From Clostridium estertheticum (GTDB lineage: Bacteria; Bacillota; Clostridia; Clostridiales; Clostridiaceae), in assembly GCF_011065935.2 (NCBI RefSeq), contig NZ_JAAMNH020000002.1, positions 70,970 through 134,969 of the forward strand: a stretch of DNA of 64,000 bases, written 5' to 3'. Of this stretch, positions 29,234-38,966 are shown piece after piece. The translations under genes and the position numbers were made by a program. The notes under the pieces are model-generated. The model saw nothing but the letters and a program-made list of their open reading frames with translations. It ran no database searches and had not been told where the DNA came from. Numbering within the stretch: position 1 is the stretch's first letter; the number at the start of each line of letters is the position of its first letter.

Positions 29234-30526
29234 TTAAGCCTTACCTGTGAATGTTAGGTACATGAGCACTGCATTTAATACTATTATCGCCGTAGCTACC
29301 AGAACACCCAAAAATTGCACAAAACGGTTATTAACTAAAATACCCATTAAATCTTTACGTTTAGCTATGATTAACATTTGAATTATTGGGAATGGCAGAA
29401 TAAAACTAAGCGCAACCTGGCTCAAAATAAGAGCATTCATTGGATTAATTCCAAGTGCAATTATTATCAAGGCTGGCATCATGGTTATAAATCTTCTAAT
29501 ATTTATAGGTATGCTTAAATTAACAAATCCCGTCATAATTGATTGCCCCGCCAGTGTTCCAACAACAGAGGAGGATAGTCCAGATGCAAGTAATGCTATT
29601 CCAAAGGCGCCACTTGATAAAGGGCCTAATAATGGCTGTAACGATTTATGAGCCTGGTCCATTGTATCGACGGTCATCCCATTTCTATAAAAAACTGCAG
29701 CGGAGACTACAACCATTGCCGCATTAACAATAAAGGCAATATTCATAGCTATAGCAATATCTATTTTTTCCATTTTTAAATGCCTTAATTTTCCTTCGTT
29801 TGACGAATCAGTACTTCTGTGTTGAACTAACTGTGAATGGTAATATATCACATGAGGCATAACTGTTGCACCAAGCATGCCTACAGCAATTAATATAGCT
29901 TCGCTATTGGGCAGCATTGGAATTATAGTATGAATGCCAACTTGAGCCCAATCTGGTTTAGCAAGAAATAATTCTATTGTATATGCAATACAGATTACGG
30001 TAACAAGTACTGCTATTGTGATTTCTATAATTTTCTGACCATATTTCTCCAAATAACAAATTGCAAATGTTATAAGTCCCGTAAGAAGTCCTGCATATAT
30101 CATAGGTATATGAAACAATAAATATAATCCTAATGTTCCCCCGAGAAACTCTGCCAAATCTGTTGCCATAGCACCTATTTCTGCAATAATCCAAAATATA
30201 CAATTTACTTCCTTAGGGAATACCTTAGCGCACATTTCAGCTAGATTATGTCCTGTGGCTATTCCTAGTTTAGCAGACATAGTCTGTAAGAATATAGCCA
30301 ATATATTACTCCATAAAATAACCCAGATGAGTGTATAGTTGAATTTTGATCCCCCACTTATATTAGTTGCGAAGTTACCTGGGTCAATATATGCAACGCT
30401 AACAACAAAAGCAGGACCTAAAAACTTCACCAATTGGTTGACCTTATTTAAGTTTGACATGAAATTATTTGTATGTTGTCTTGGAATAGATAAGCTAACA
30501 TCTACTAAGTTTTTATTACTTTCCAT
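29234..30526 (-). CDS. mntH: Nramp-family divalent metal transporter
   Basis: Proton-coupled Mn2+/Fe2+ importer of 430 residues with 11 membrane segments. Metal-site motifs are intact: DPGNFATNI in the first helix and MPHVIYYHSQL in the sixth. AAGGGTG precedes ATG. It is divergent from a DtxR/MntR-type regulator with a 196-base shared control region, the standard arrangement for manganese-responsive uptake. Confidence 0.93.
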   Translation of the reverse strand: MESNKNLVDVSLSIPRQHTNNFMSNLNKVNQLVKFLGPAFVVSVAYIDPGNFATNISGGSKFNYTLIWVILWSNILAIFLQTMSAKLGIATGHNLAEMCAKVFPKEVNCIFWIIAEIGAMATDLAEFLGGTLGLYLLFHIPMIYAGLLTGLITFAICYLEKYGQKIIEITIAVLVTVICIAYTIELFLAKPDWAQVGIHTIIPMLPNSEAILIAVGMLGATVMPHVIYYHSQLVQHRSTDSSNEGKLRHLKMEKIDIAIAMNIAFIVNAAMVVVSAAVFYRNGMTVDTMDQAHKSLQPLLGPLSSGAFGIALLASGLSSSVVGTLAGQSIMTGFVNLSIPINIRRFITMMPALIIIALGINPMNALILSQVALSFILPFPIIQMLIIAKRKDLMGILVNNRFVQFLGVLVATAIIVLNAVLMYLTFTGKA

Positions 30527-30589
30527 AAAAATATCACCCTTCTTACGTAATTTTTTTGTATTTAAAATAGTTATTAATAGGTAACATTG

Positions 30590-30603
30590 TTAGTCTAAAC
30601 TAA
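30590..30603. promoter_or_regulatory. Candidate MntR operator
   Basis: Inverted repeat TTAGT-CTAA-ACTAA, 64 bases upstream of the mntH start within the mntH/mntR divergent region. It resembles DtxR-family boxes (TTAGG-type half sites) only partly. Inferred from position and symmetry. Confidence 0.35.
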
Positions 30604-30722
30604 AATTATTTTTCTATAATATAATTTATGTAGTAGCTTAATAAATGTTACACTAAAGTAATTGTTTTATATATTTAAGCATATAATTTATTTAACAAAC
30701 TATATCTTAAGTAGGTGAGAAT

Positions 30723-31187
30723 ATGTCAAAAAAAAATTTCTATACTTTTCAAGAATATATGAAAAAAGATAATAATTTACTTACTGCTTCTATGGAGGAT
30801 TACCTTGAAATGATATATAGATTATCTATAAATACAGGATTTGCAAGGGTTCATGAACTTTCTAATGCACTTAATGTCCAACCCCCTTCTGCTACAAGAA
30901 TGGTACAGAAGTTATCAGAGCTAAAGCTACTTAAATATGAAAAATATGGAATTTTAATATTAGAAGAGGAAGGGAAGAAGCTTGGAGAGGCGCTGCTTAA
31001 TCGTCATAATACTATTGAAAGTCTTTTAAGAATACTTGATGTTTCAGAATCTGATGTTTTAGAAGAAGCTGAAAAGATTGAACATACAATAAGCAAGCAA
31101 ACAACAAAATGTTTTCAGGATTTCGTACAATTCATTAAAGATAATCCTAAGATATTAGTTGAATTTAAAACTTATAGAAATGCTTAA
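30723..31187 (+). CDS. mntR: DtxR/MntR-family metal-dependent repressor
   Basis: 154 residues. Winged helix at the front (LEMIYRLSINTGFARVHELS, NVQPPSATRMVQKLSELKLL) followed by the metal-binding and dimerisation helices (ALLNRHNTIESLLRILDV; EEAEKIEHTISKQT with conserved Glu and His ligands). No SH3-like C-terminal domain, as in MntR. Divergent from mntH, which it probably represses when Mn2+ is plentiful. Confidence 0.9.
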   Translation: MSKKNFYTFQEYMKKDNNLLTASMEDYLEMIYRLSINTGFARVHELSNALNVQPPSATRMVQKLSELKLLKYEKYGILILEEEGKKLGEALLNRHNTIESLLRILDVSESDVLEEAEKIEHTISKQTTKCFQDFVQFIKDNPKILVEFKTYRNA

Positions 31188-31351
31188 AAATGACTCAAGT
31201 CTTTTATCTGTGTATAGATTTCTCCACACAAAACAACTTAGTGAGTATAAAGATATTCATTTTTATACGATAGATTAATTTGCCGCCTGTCTCATATTTT
31301 TTAAAGTCATGTCAAGCATTTTTGAAAATGTCCCCAAATAGTTAAAACATT

Positions 31352-31376
31352 AGCACCAGTTTTTCTGGTGCTTTTA
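31352..31376 (+). terminator. Rho-independent terminator
   Basis: AGCACCAG / CTGGTGCT perfect 8-bp stem with a 5-nt loop and TTTTAT tail. The remainder of 31188-31797 contains only short gene scraps, including an unassigned C-terminal scrap DITADYVVTSFNELEVPLL near 31570-31625. Confidence 0.75.
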
Positions 31377-31655
31377 TATTATTTTTTGTTACCTAATAAT
31401 ATTATTTACTATATCTAAAAAAATATAACAATTTACTTTATTTATAAAAAAATAATAAAAGAGGTTACTACAAGGTTGGCTAACGCCAAATGAAAATTCA
31501 CCACCCACTTATAGAAGATGGGTGTACTCTTTTCATAATACGATAGATTGCGTATTTTTGTGTGGAGATATAACAGCAGATTATGTAGTCACTTCTTTTA
31601 ATGAGCTTGAAGTACCGCTTTTGTAAATCGTAAAGAATTGGAATGAGGTGGTGTG

Positions 31656-31688
31656 ATGTTTACAATATTGATTGTGGAAGATGATTAA
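31656..31688 (+). pseudogene. Response-regulator stub
   Basis: A ribosome site (GAGGTGG) precedes ATG and ten codons MFTILIVEDD, then TAA. This is exactly the first strand of a receiver domain; the rest of the gene is gone. Confidence 0.4.
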
Positions 31689-31797
31689 GGGGGCGGTACC
31701 TAAAATACATGTTGAAAAAGCAAAAAAAGTATTGTATAATTTAATTAATAAATATTATTATGTAGTAATTATTAAAATTTGAATAGGGGGCTTTAAA

Positions 31798-32208
31798 ATG
31801 AAAAAACTTTACAATTCGGCATTTATATATTTATTAATTGGCGCTCTTGCCGGAGTTTTCTTTAGAGAATTTACAAAAATAAATAACTATACAGGTAAAA
31901 CTACTCTATCAGTTGTGCATACTCATTTTTTAGTATTGGGATTTCTTTTCTTTTTAATTTTAACTTTAACTTATCCAATTTTAAACTTTGATAAGATTAA
32001 GAACTTTAATAAATGGTTTATAACATATAATATAGGGCTTTTGTTAACTGGTTCAACTATGTTAGCTAGAGGTGTTTTGCAAGTTACTGGAGCTGATTTT
32101 AATGGATTAAGCCATATTGCTGGTACTGCTCATGCTATCCTAGGTATATCATTATTTTGGTTTATGTTCATTTTAAAGAAAGCTTTAGAAGATTATTCTT
32201 TAAAATAA
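31798..32208 (+). CDS. DUF2871 membrane protein
   Basis: 136 residues with four hydrophobic segments. Conserved histidine-containing stretches TTLSVVHTHFLVLGF and GLSHIAGTAHAILGISLFWF are characteristic of DUF2871 and resemble the haem-copper-oxidase-type helix pattern. GGGGG precedes ATG. Function unknown; located alone, ahead of the ABC-F gene. Confidence 0.8.
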   Translation: MKKLYNSAFIYLLIGALAGVFFREFTKINNYTGKTTLSVVHTHFLVLGFLFFLILTLTYPILNFDKIKNFNKWFITYNIGLLLTGSTMLARGVLQVTGADFNGLSHIAGTAHAILGISLFWFMFILKKALEDYSLK

Positions 32209-32287
32209 GACAAGCATCAAACGGGAGTATCCTTGCTATAAAAATATGAAATGATTGAACTTAGTCGTAAAAAGTGTTATGATATCA

Positions 32288-32389
32288 ATGGTAAACTCAG
32301 TAGAATGTCTTTGCTATATAAAAATCAAATGTGAATTTGCAATTGAAAATATAATATATTGAAGAGCTTATTTTTATAGGCTCTTTTTT
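32288..32389 (+). promoter_or_regulatory. Leader with upstream reading frames and intrinsic terminator (attenuator candidate)
   Basis: Two overlapping small frames precede the ABC-F gene: ATG 32305 (MSLLYKNQM, stop 32334) and ATG 32288 (24 codons, MVNSVECLCYIKIKCEFAIE..., stop 32362). The second stop touches the left arm of a terminator, AAGAGC / GCTCTT followed by six T (32362-32389), only ~10 bases before the ABC-F ribosome site. Antibiotic-inducible ABC-F genes (for example vmlR and lmo0919) are controlled by such leaders. Neither small frame has a strong ribosome site, so peptide translation is inferred. Confidence 0.5.
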
Positions 32390-32411
32390 AGTGATAAAGA
32401 GAGGTAATAAT

Positions 32412-34151
32412 ATGATAAAAGTTGATAATTTGTCCTACTCATTTCCGCAAAAGGATCTATATAATAACATTTCATTTACATTGGAAGATGGTCAACATTG
32501 TGCTTTTATAGGAACAAATGGCAGCGGAAAAAGTACACTGATAGATATAATTATGGATCCAGAAAAATATATGTTCGATGGTAATTTAGAGATGGACCCA
32601 AATTGTAGAATTGGGTATGTAAGTCAATTCTCACAACAGGGCGAAATAAAAGAAATTACAGTTTTCGAATATATAGGGGAAGAATTTATTAAACTACAAA
32701 ATGAAATAACATCTATTTGCAGCGAAATGGAAACATCTTCGGATATTGATTCACTACTAGAAAAGTATCAACAAACTTTAGACGCATTTGATGCAATTAA
32801 TGGGGATGATTTCGAAAACAAAATTAATAAAAACCTAAATCTTGCAAACTTAATCAAGTATAAAGATCTAATGATATCTGAACTTAGTGGTGGGGAATTC
32901 AAGCTTATTCAAGTAATTAAGGAAATGCTAAATAGTCCGGACCTAATGATTATGGATGAACCCGATGTATTTTTAGACTTTGAAAACCTTAATGCGCTTA
33001 AAAATCTAATTATTTCACACAAAGGAACAATGATAATTATTACGCACAACAGATATATATTGAATCATTGTTTTAACAAAATTCTGCACCTTGAAAACAT
33101 GGAGCTCCAAGAGTTTGATGGAAGCTATATTGATTATAACTTCTCACTACTTCAAACTAAAATTGAGTTACAAGAACTAGCTATTGATGATAATGAAGAA
33201 CTTGAGCGAAATGAGAAGTTAATAAAAAAACTAAGATTTCTCGCAACTGAGTATGATCAATCTTCTAAAGGAAAATCTCTAAATGCTAGAGTTAAAATTC
33301 AAGAAAGATTAGAAAAACGTAGAATTAAAACGCCATTTGTAGATATTAAACAACCGAATATCAGTTTAGTTGTAGATAATGAAATGGTCGAAACTATTGC
33401 TTTAAAAGTTAATGATTACAGTGTTGCCTTTGATGATGTGCTTCTAGAAAATGTTAACTTTGAGATTAAATCTACTGATAAAGTAGCCCTTGTAGGTTCA
33501 AATGGTACCGGCAAAACGACCTTACTCCAAGAAATATTTAAAAATAATCATGATTCTATTGAGATAAATCAGCAGGTTGAAGTGGCTTATTTATCTCAAC
33601 TTCAAGGCAAAACACTAAATGAGTCTAATACCATACTTGAAGAGTTCTTCGATGCTGGTTTTAAAACTTATCATGAGATTAAATCATATATTTTAAAATA
33701 TGGTTTTGAAGAAGAAATCATTAATCAAAAGATAGGGTCTTTATCTGGTGGAGAAAAAAATATACTTCAATTGGCTAAAGTTTCTGCTAGTCAAGCAAAC
33801 ATGTTGCTCCTTGATGAACCGACAAGTCATTTAGACACCTATTCACAAATGGCACTTGAAAAAGCCATAGAAAACTATAAAGGTGCGATTCTGATGATTT
33901 CTCATGATTTCTATTCTATAGTAAACTGTATGGATTTTGTTTTAATCATTGAAGATAAGACAATTAGAAAAATGAGTATGCGAAAATTTAGAAAGATGAT
34001 TTATGCTAGTCATTTTGACAGAGACTATTTAGAAATTGAACAAAATAAAAAATTAGTTGAAACAAAAATAGAATTGGCTTTAAAAGATACTGATTTTACG
34101 CTTGCAAAAGTTTTATCTGAAGAGTTAGAAGAGCTGATTAAGTTACTCTAA
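32412..34151 (+). CDS. ABC-F ATPase, probable ribosome-protection type
   Basis: Soluble twin-ATPase of 579 residues. ABC1 has Walker A GTNGSGKST, signature LSGGEFKLIQ and Walker B LMIMDEPDVFLDFENL; ABC2 has GSNGTGKTT, LSGGEKNILQ and MLLLDEPTSHLD. The ~80-residue inter-domain linker (IELQELAIDDNEELERNEKL... RVKIQERLEKRR) is the segment that reaches the ribosomal P-site in this family, and the first-domain DEPDVFLDFENL resembles clostridial and Lsa/Vga-like resistance proteins. No membrane domain. Start at 32412 because GAGAGG lies 7 bases upstream. It could instead be a housekeeping ABC-F; drug specificity cannot be read from sequence. Confidence 0.82.
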   Translation: MIKVDNLSYSFPQKDLYNNISFTLEDGQHCAFIGTNGSGKSTLIDIIMDPEKYMFDGNLEMDPNCRIGYVSQFSQQGEIKEITVFEYIGEEFIKLQNEITSICSEMETSSDIDSLLEKYQQTLDAFDAINGDDFENKINKNLNLANLIKYKDLMISELSGGEFKLIQVIKEMLNSPDLMIMDEPDVFLDFENLNALKNLIISHKGTMIIITHNRYILNHCFNKILHLENMELQEFDGSYIDYNFSLLQTKIELQELAIDDNEELERNEKLIKKLRFLATEYDQSSKGKSLNARVKIQERLEKRRIKTPFVDIKQPNISLVVDNEMVETIALKVNDYSVAFDDVLLENVNFEIKSTDKVALVGSNGTGKTTLLQEIFKNNHDSIEINQQVEVAYLSQLQGKTLNESNTILEEFFDAGFKTYHEIKSYILKYGFEEEIINQKIGSLSGGEKNILQLAKVSASQANMLLLDEPTSHLDTYSQMALEKAIENYKGAILMISHDFYSIVNCMDFVLIIEDKTIRKMSMRKFRKMIYASHFDRDYLEIEQNKKLVETKIELALKDTDFTLAKVLSEELEELIKLL

Positions 34152-34269
34152 ATTTAGTGAGTAGTCAGAAGCACTCCAAACATTTAATCAAGAGACTACC
34201 GAGTTCGAGGATGATAATCTAATTTGGAAAGATAAAAATATGCCAAGTTGGACAAATAATATATTAAAT

Positions 34270-34308
34270 GAGTAGCTAGTAAAACTTAGTGTTTACTAGC
34301 TCTTTTTA
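34270..34308 (+). terminator. Rho-independent terminator
   Basis: GCTAGTAAA / TTTACTAGC stem, 8-nt loop, CTCTTTTT tail. Between the ABC-F stop and this hairpin lies an open C-terminal scrap (EDDNLIWKDKNMPSWTNNI) of an unrecognised gene. 34309-34665 holds no gene. Confidence 0.75.
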
Positions 34309-34665
34309 TTTAAAAAATTTTATAAAAATAAATTTGAAACTAAATGCTCTATTTTTCAGTCTAATACACGAAAATGAATATAGGACACCTATTTACTGAA
34401 TTCGGTTGACTTTCAGTTGAAGTTGCCGTTATATAATCTGCTTACAACGAGGTCTTGTGACTGATACTCGGTTCATTCTGATTTTATAATTGTATTTTAC
34501 AATCACTATAAACTATATACACATAACTTAATTTAATATAAATTCCATATTGTGATATAATTTACTTATTAGCTGATTTCAAGGGATAATAAAGCGAAGC
34601 AATTCTTTGCCCTGTTTAATGCTTTTTATGGGTTTTGGGTTAAGGGTAAATGGAGGTAGTGAAGT

Positions 34666-36402
34666 ATGGAAATTAAAATTTTAGGTAGCCTCATTTCTGA
34701 ATATGTAAAAGGGCTTATTATATTAAATAAACAGCAATTTGTTATATGGAGAAATGATATATATAAAGAAATATATAAGGGAGAAGAAATTTTAGGTAAA
34801 AGTTTGAATGATGTTTTCGGAATAGAAGTAAAAGATATAGAAAGTGAAAATAAAATATTTAAAAATTTATCTGGAAAAAAATACAGCATAAAATGTCGGA
34901 GAAATAAGGAAAACGAAGAGGAATATATATTGGTTTTCATAGATGAAATAACGGATTTTAATAATAATGAAGTGAAGATGTATTGTCTCGAAAAAATAAT
35001 GGATTCCATAAATGATGGAGTTATAATAAGCAATTATGAAGGGCGTATTGTATTGTACAATAAATCCCAGGAGGCTTTGGAAGACTTGTCATCTAAAGAA
35101 GTTGTAGGAAAATATCTTTGGGAGGGTTACCACTCAAAACCAGAATTATCCGAGCATCGTAGTGTATATAAAACAAATGTCCCTATAATAAATAAATATC
35201 AAGCTCATGCATATAAAGATGGTATTGCTAAATATGTATCTTATAGTACCTATCCTATTGTAAAAGATGGAGAAACAATTGCGGTATATTCCATAAGTAA
35301 AAACGAAAATAGACTACAAGCACTCCTTCATGAAACCATTGAATTAAAACGTAAATTGTATAGTAAATCCAATTCTAATGAAGAAAAGTGTAGTAGTAAT
35401 GGTACTAGGTATACATTTTATGACATTATAGGTGATAGTAATAGTATGGTGAATTTAATTAAAGATGCGGAAATAATAGCATTGCAAAATAGTCCACTAC
35501 TAATTGTTGGAGAGACAGGTACAGGAAAAGAAGTATTTGCACAAAGTATACACAACTTTGGGAAAAATAGAGAAGAACCATTTGTTGATATAAATTGTTC
35601 AGCCATACCTGAAAATTTATTAGAGAGTATACTATTTGGGACAGTAAAAGGCGCCTATACTGGAGCTGTGGATCAGGCGGGTCTTTTTGAAGAAGCAAGG
35701 AATGGTACTTTATTTTTAGATGAAATAAATTCAATGCCTGTTTTAATGCAAACAAAACTTTTAAGAGTGTTACAGGAGAAAAAAGTAAGGCGAGTGGGTG
35801 GGTTAAAATCTGTACCGGTTTGTTGTAGAGTAATGAGTGCTATAAATGAAGAACCTGAAAAAACAATTATGGAAGGAAGACTAAGAAAAGACCTTTATTA
35901 TAGAATTGCAGGAGTTAGTTTATATATTCCTCCATTAAGAGAAAGAAAAGAAGACATGCTTACAACAGCAAATTATTATATTGATAAATATAATAAGCTC
36001 CTTAATAAAAATATTAAAACGATTTCTAAAGAGCTTAAGGATGTTATGTTAAAATATAGATGGGGAGGAAATGTAAGGGAATTAGAACACGTGATAGAAA
36101 ATATAATGGTTAGGGTATCAGATCATGAAATTCAGTTATCTATTGCGGATATGCCCCATTATCTTAAAGAAAACATTTTAGGTTCCCTTGTAAAAGAGAA
36201 TGTGCAAATATACAACACATCTTTACCGAATATACTTCGAGATCTGGAAAGAAAATTAATAGTAGAAAGTTTAAACAATAATAATTGGAATTTTAGTAAG
36301 ACGGCTAAGAAATTAGGAATCATAAGACAAAGTCTTGAGTATAGAATGAAAAAACTAGGAATAGAAGTTCACAAGGAAATTCTAGAAAAGAAGTTAAAAT
36401 AG
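34666..36402 (+). CDS. Sigma-54-dependent transcriptional activator (PAS-AAA-Fis)
   Basis: 578 residues. N-terminal PAS-type sensor region (a PAS at about 105-225: LEKIMDSINDGVIISNYEGR), central AAA+ domain with Walker A GETGTGKE, the sigma-54-contact loop as GAYTGA (normally GAFTGA), Walker B GTLFLDEIN, and a C-terminal Fis-type helix-turn-helix (NNWNFSKTAKKLGIIRQSLE). Architecture is that of RocR/BkdR-like regulators. TGGAGG precedes ATG. No -24/-12 promoter or obvious target operon is adjacent; a link to the amino-acid/agmatine genes is only a guess. Confidence 0.88.
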   Translation: MEIKILGSLISEYVKGLIILNKQQFVIWRNDIYKEIYKGEEILGKSLNDVFGIEVKDIESENKIFKNLSGKKYSIKCRRNKENEEEYILVFIDEITDFNNNEVKMYCLEKIMDSINDGVIISNYEGRIVLYNKSQEALEDLSSKEVVGKYLWEGYHSKPELSEHRSVYKTNVPIINKYQAHAYKDGIAKYVSYSTYPIVKDGETIAVYSISKNENRLQALLHETIELKRKLYSKSNSNEEKCSSNGTRYTFYDIIGDSNSMVNLIKDAEIIALQNSPLLIVGETGTGKEVFAQSIHNFGKNREEPFVDINCSAIPENLLESILFGTVKGAYTGAVDQAGLFEEARNGTLFLDEINSMPVLMQTKLLRVLQEKKVRRVGGLKSVPVCCRVMSAINEEPEKTIMEGRLRKDLYYRIAGVSLYIPPLRERKEDMLTTANYYIDKYNKLLNKNIKTISKELKDVMLKYRWGGNVRELEHVIENIMVRVSDHEIQLSIADMPHYLKENILGSLVKENVQIYNTSLPNILRDLERKLIVESLNNNNWNFSKTAKKLGIIRQSLEYRMKKLGIEVHKEILEKKLK

Positions 36403-36407
36403 GTTTC

Positions 36408-36435
36408 TTAAATCAGGGCATAAGCCCTGATTTAA
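36408..36435. terminator. Bidirectional stem-loop
   Basis: TTAAATCAGGGC-ATAA-GCCCTGATTTAA, a perfect 12-bp stem directly after the activator's stop codon. T-runs are short. Confidence 0.65.
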
Positions 36436-36549
36436 AATTACTTAGTTATATCTTGTGATTTTAAGAATGTAAATTTTACATCTTTAACATTTACGTCCTG
36501 GTTTCCTAAATCTAAACAAATCTGAACAAATCAGAATATTCTAGATTTA

Positions 36550-36783
36550 GACACCTTCTCCTTTCATTAAAATAAATTTAATTTTTGAAGATAGATGCGA
36601 GCTTTTTACAGGTTTTTGCTCAGCTCCTAAATTTCCGAAGAAACTTCAGCAATCCCAGCGTGCCTTTAATTTTGATAAAATTAAAGTTCTGAAGAATTGG
36701 GGCAGTTAACCCAGCTTAGTAACTCACACAAGCCTTTCTCTACGTGTACTTGTGCAAGGTTCTAGATTAAACATAAACTTATA
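36550..36783 (-). ncRNA. Probable omega-RNA region downstream of tnpB
   Basis: TnpB nucleases use an RNA made from the 3' end of their own gene and the element's end. Downstream of tnpB on the minus strand there is no gene but clear pairing potential: CACAAG / CTTGTG around 36730-36750 and CTTTAATTTT / AAAATTAAAG around 36670-36695, plus GCTGAAG..CTTC-type pairing near 36640. The exact RNA end and guide junction cannot be set from the sequence alone. Confidence 0.5.
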
Positions 36784-38310
36784 TCAAGCTAGAATCATAT
36801 CTTTTATATTCTTACGATTCTCTATAAAGAATCTTGGATAACAATCCTTTTGCAAAATCATTTTCATTCTTTTTGAAACATTAGACCAATTACTCCATTC
36901 ATTAGAATAATTAATATTTTCGTAAATCAGCTCTTCTTTTTTTATAGTTGGTATCGGTTTAAATAGGTTTCTATATAATCTAGGTACTTTTTCTTTAAAT
37001 CCGTAGCTTCTTCTTGCTATAACCATAGCGGCACCATTATGAACATCCATACCAAATTGATGACAATACTTATACAAACCTATCTTACTTGTATACTGTG
37101 GTTTAACTTTAATAAATTCAACTCCATTTTTGTAACAAGCAGATTCTAATGTACAGAGCAACACTCTATAACAAAATTGTGCTGTTTTTCTAGCTATTTT
37201 AGAGTGAACATCTCTATCTTTAATAAATTTTAAATTTTCTACAGCTATAGCTGAACAATATGTTTGTGCTGTTAAGATTGCCTCTTTAACTAACTCACCA
37301 CATAGATTAGTTCTTCTATTACCACTTGCGGTCAAAAGTTCTGAGTTTTTTAAATAATGATGCCATTTATAATTGCCCATGTTATCTATCATAGTTAACG
37401 CCAACCCATCTGGATTAGTATCAATTCCTATAGTATAGTTATGGCCAGTACAAACTAAATCAGTTTTATCTAAATTAAAAGTAACATGTGCATATATTTT
37501 CCCTTCTTTAATAAGCAATTCAACTTGATAAGGTTCTTCCTTAGCCACTTGAGTTAATAGTGCAGACTTATAATCAAATCCATTTATCTTACCAGTTTTC
37601 TTAGATAATTTTTGTGGTATATATATGGGAGTTAAAATCTTTTTATAAATTGGTTTTAACTTTGTATACGTTCCATCGGTTTTCAATCTAGGTTCTTTCA
37701 CAGTACATTCTAGTGTTGTTATTTCAAGAAAAGATTCTCCATTTTTAATAACAATTCTAAGATTAGGATTACCTTTTTTTGTTTTGTCCCCACGAGAAAC
37801 AAATTGATTATTTCGTCTAAGCTGATACTCTTCCTTAGATATTAAGTCTTTGCAACGTTTGTAAAAGTTATCCTTTCCCCCAAATATAACTTTCGGTAAC
37901 CTGTTATTTCTTTTATAATCCAAATAAGTACAAAGCTTTCTTAGTCTTTTATCTAGTTTAGATATGAGACCTTGTCTTTTCTCTGTTTTAACGCCTTTAT
38001 CGAATTTTTTAAGAATAGCCTCTACCTTACCTTCATATTCTGTAATATTCAAATCTAATAATTTTTCTTGTGAAATCAGCGTTTGCCTTGCTTGTTCTAT
38101 AGCGTCTTTAGATTGTCTTGAATTTAAACTATATTTTTTAGATATAATCTTATCTAAATTATTAATCTTAAATTCTGCATTAAACCTATTTTCTTCAAGA
38201 CGTTTATATGCACAATGTTTTGCCCGGCAAAAGTGTTCCATCATATCAACAATTATTTGAAAATGTTCAACACTTGGATTATAAAGTAAGCACCTTGAAG
38301 TTACCTTCAT
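36784..38310 (-). CDS. tnpB: TnpB-family RNA-guided nuclease
   Basis: 508 residues from ATG 38310 (AGGTGG 11 bases upstream; GTG 38325 possible). N-terminal helical/beta region, then a RuvC-like nuclease with Asp in GIDTNPDGLALTMIDN, Glu in AIAVENLKFIKDRDVH, and final Asp in QFGMDVHNGAAMVIAR. The usual CxxC...CxxC zinc ribbon between the second and third RuvC motifs is not visible: the corresponding stretch reads KPQYTSKIGLYKYCHQ with a single Cys. Longer than typical 350-450-residue TnpBs. RuvC residues look intact, so cleavage may be retained. Accessory partner of the serine recombinase upstream. Confidence 0.82.
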   Translation of the reverse strand: MKVTSRCLLYNPSVEHFQIIVDMMEHFCRAKHCAYKRLEENRFNAEFKINNLDKIISKKYSLNSRQSKDAIEQARQTLISQEKLLDLNITEYEGKVEAILKKFDKGVKTEKRQGLISKLDKRLRKLCTYLDYKRNNRLPKVIFGGKDNFYKRCKDLISKEEYQLRRNNQFVSRGDKTKKGNPNLRIVIKNGESFLEITTLECTVKEPRLKTDGTYTKLKPIYKKILTPIYIPQKLSKKTGKINGFDYKSALLTQVAKEEPYQVELLIKEGKIYAHVTFNLDKTDLVCTGHNYTIGIDTNPDGLALTMIDNMGNYKWHHYLKNSELLTASGNRRTNLCGELVKEAILTAQTYCSAIAVENLKFIKDRDVHSKIARKTAQFCYRVLLCTLESACYKNGVEFIKVKPQYTSKIGLYKYCHQFGMDVHNGAAMVIARRSYGFKEKVPRLYRNLFKPIPTIKKEELIYENINYSNEWSNWSNVSKRMKMILQKDCYPRFFIENRKNIKDMILA

Positions 38311-38330
38311 AATTATATTCACCACCTGTT

Positions 38331-38966
38331 CTACTCAGCTTTATTTAGAGCCAATTCATTTAAAGTCCTTTTAACTTTTCGCCCACCTCTAGCACCGTAC
38401 AATTTAGCAGAAAAGCAGGTTATTATACTTATAATATCTTTAGTCATATCTTCGTTAACAGAGTTATTTTCATTACTTTCAACGAATTCTACAATTATTC
38501 CTAGGTTTTTTAGCATTATTATTAAATAGTTTAAACCAAATCTAGTTAATCTATCTGGATATTCTACAATTATTTTACTTATCCCATTTAAGTTAGATAA
38601 CATTTTAATTAACTTTACCCTTTTGTCATTTAATCCTGAGGCTATTTCGCTATATGTCTCAATAACTTCATAATTTTTATTTGAGCAATATTCTTTTAAT
38701 CTTTGAGTTTGTCTATCCAAATTACCGCTTTCAAATTGTTTTTTTGTAGAAACCCTTGAATATATATAAACTTTATTATCTATATTTACAGTGGTATTCG
38801 CAACCCTGCCGAGCGTTAAAGTCTCTATTTCGTCTAGTAAATATCTTCTATGGCCTTTTGGAGTTTTATAACTTTTTAGTATCCCTTCTTTGTCCCACAC
38901 TCTCATAGTTTTAGGTGTTACGCCTAAAAATTGGGCAGCTTTTGTTATATTTACATATTCATGCAT
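38331..38966 (-). CDS. tnpA: IS607-family serine recombinase (TnpA)
   Basis: 211 residues. N-terminal MerR-type helix-turn-helix (ITKAAQFLGVTPKTMRVWDK) followed by a serine-resolvase catalytic domain with the nucleophile in YSRVSTKKQ and conserved Arg in RLTRFGLNYL, ending in SAKLYGARGGRK. AGGTGATC precedes ATG. It catalyses excision and integration of the element through a circular form. Intact, so the element may still move. Confidence 0.92.
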   Translation of the reverse strand: MHEYVNITKAAQFLGVTPKTMRVWDKEGILKSYKTPKGHRRYLLDEIETLTLGRVANTTVNIDNKVYIYSRVSTKKQFESGNLDRQTQRLKEYCSNKNYEVIETYSEIASGLNDKRVKLIKMLSNLNGISKIIVEYPDRLTRFGLNYLIIMLKNLGIIVEFVESNENNSVNEDMTKDIISIITCFSAKLYGARGGRKVKRTLNELALNKAE

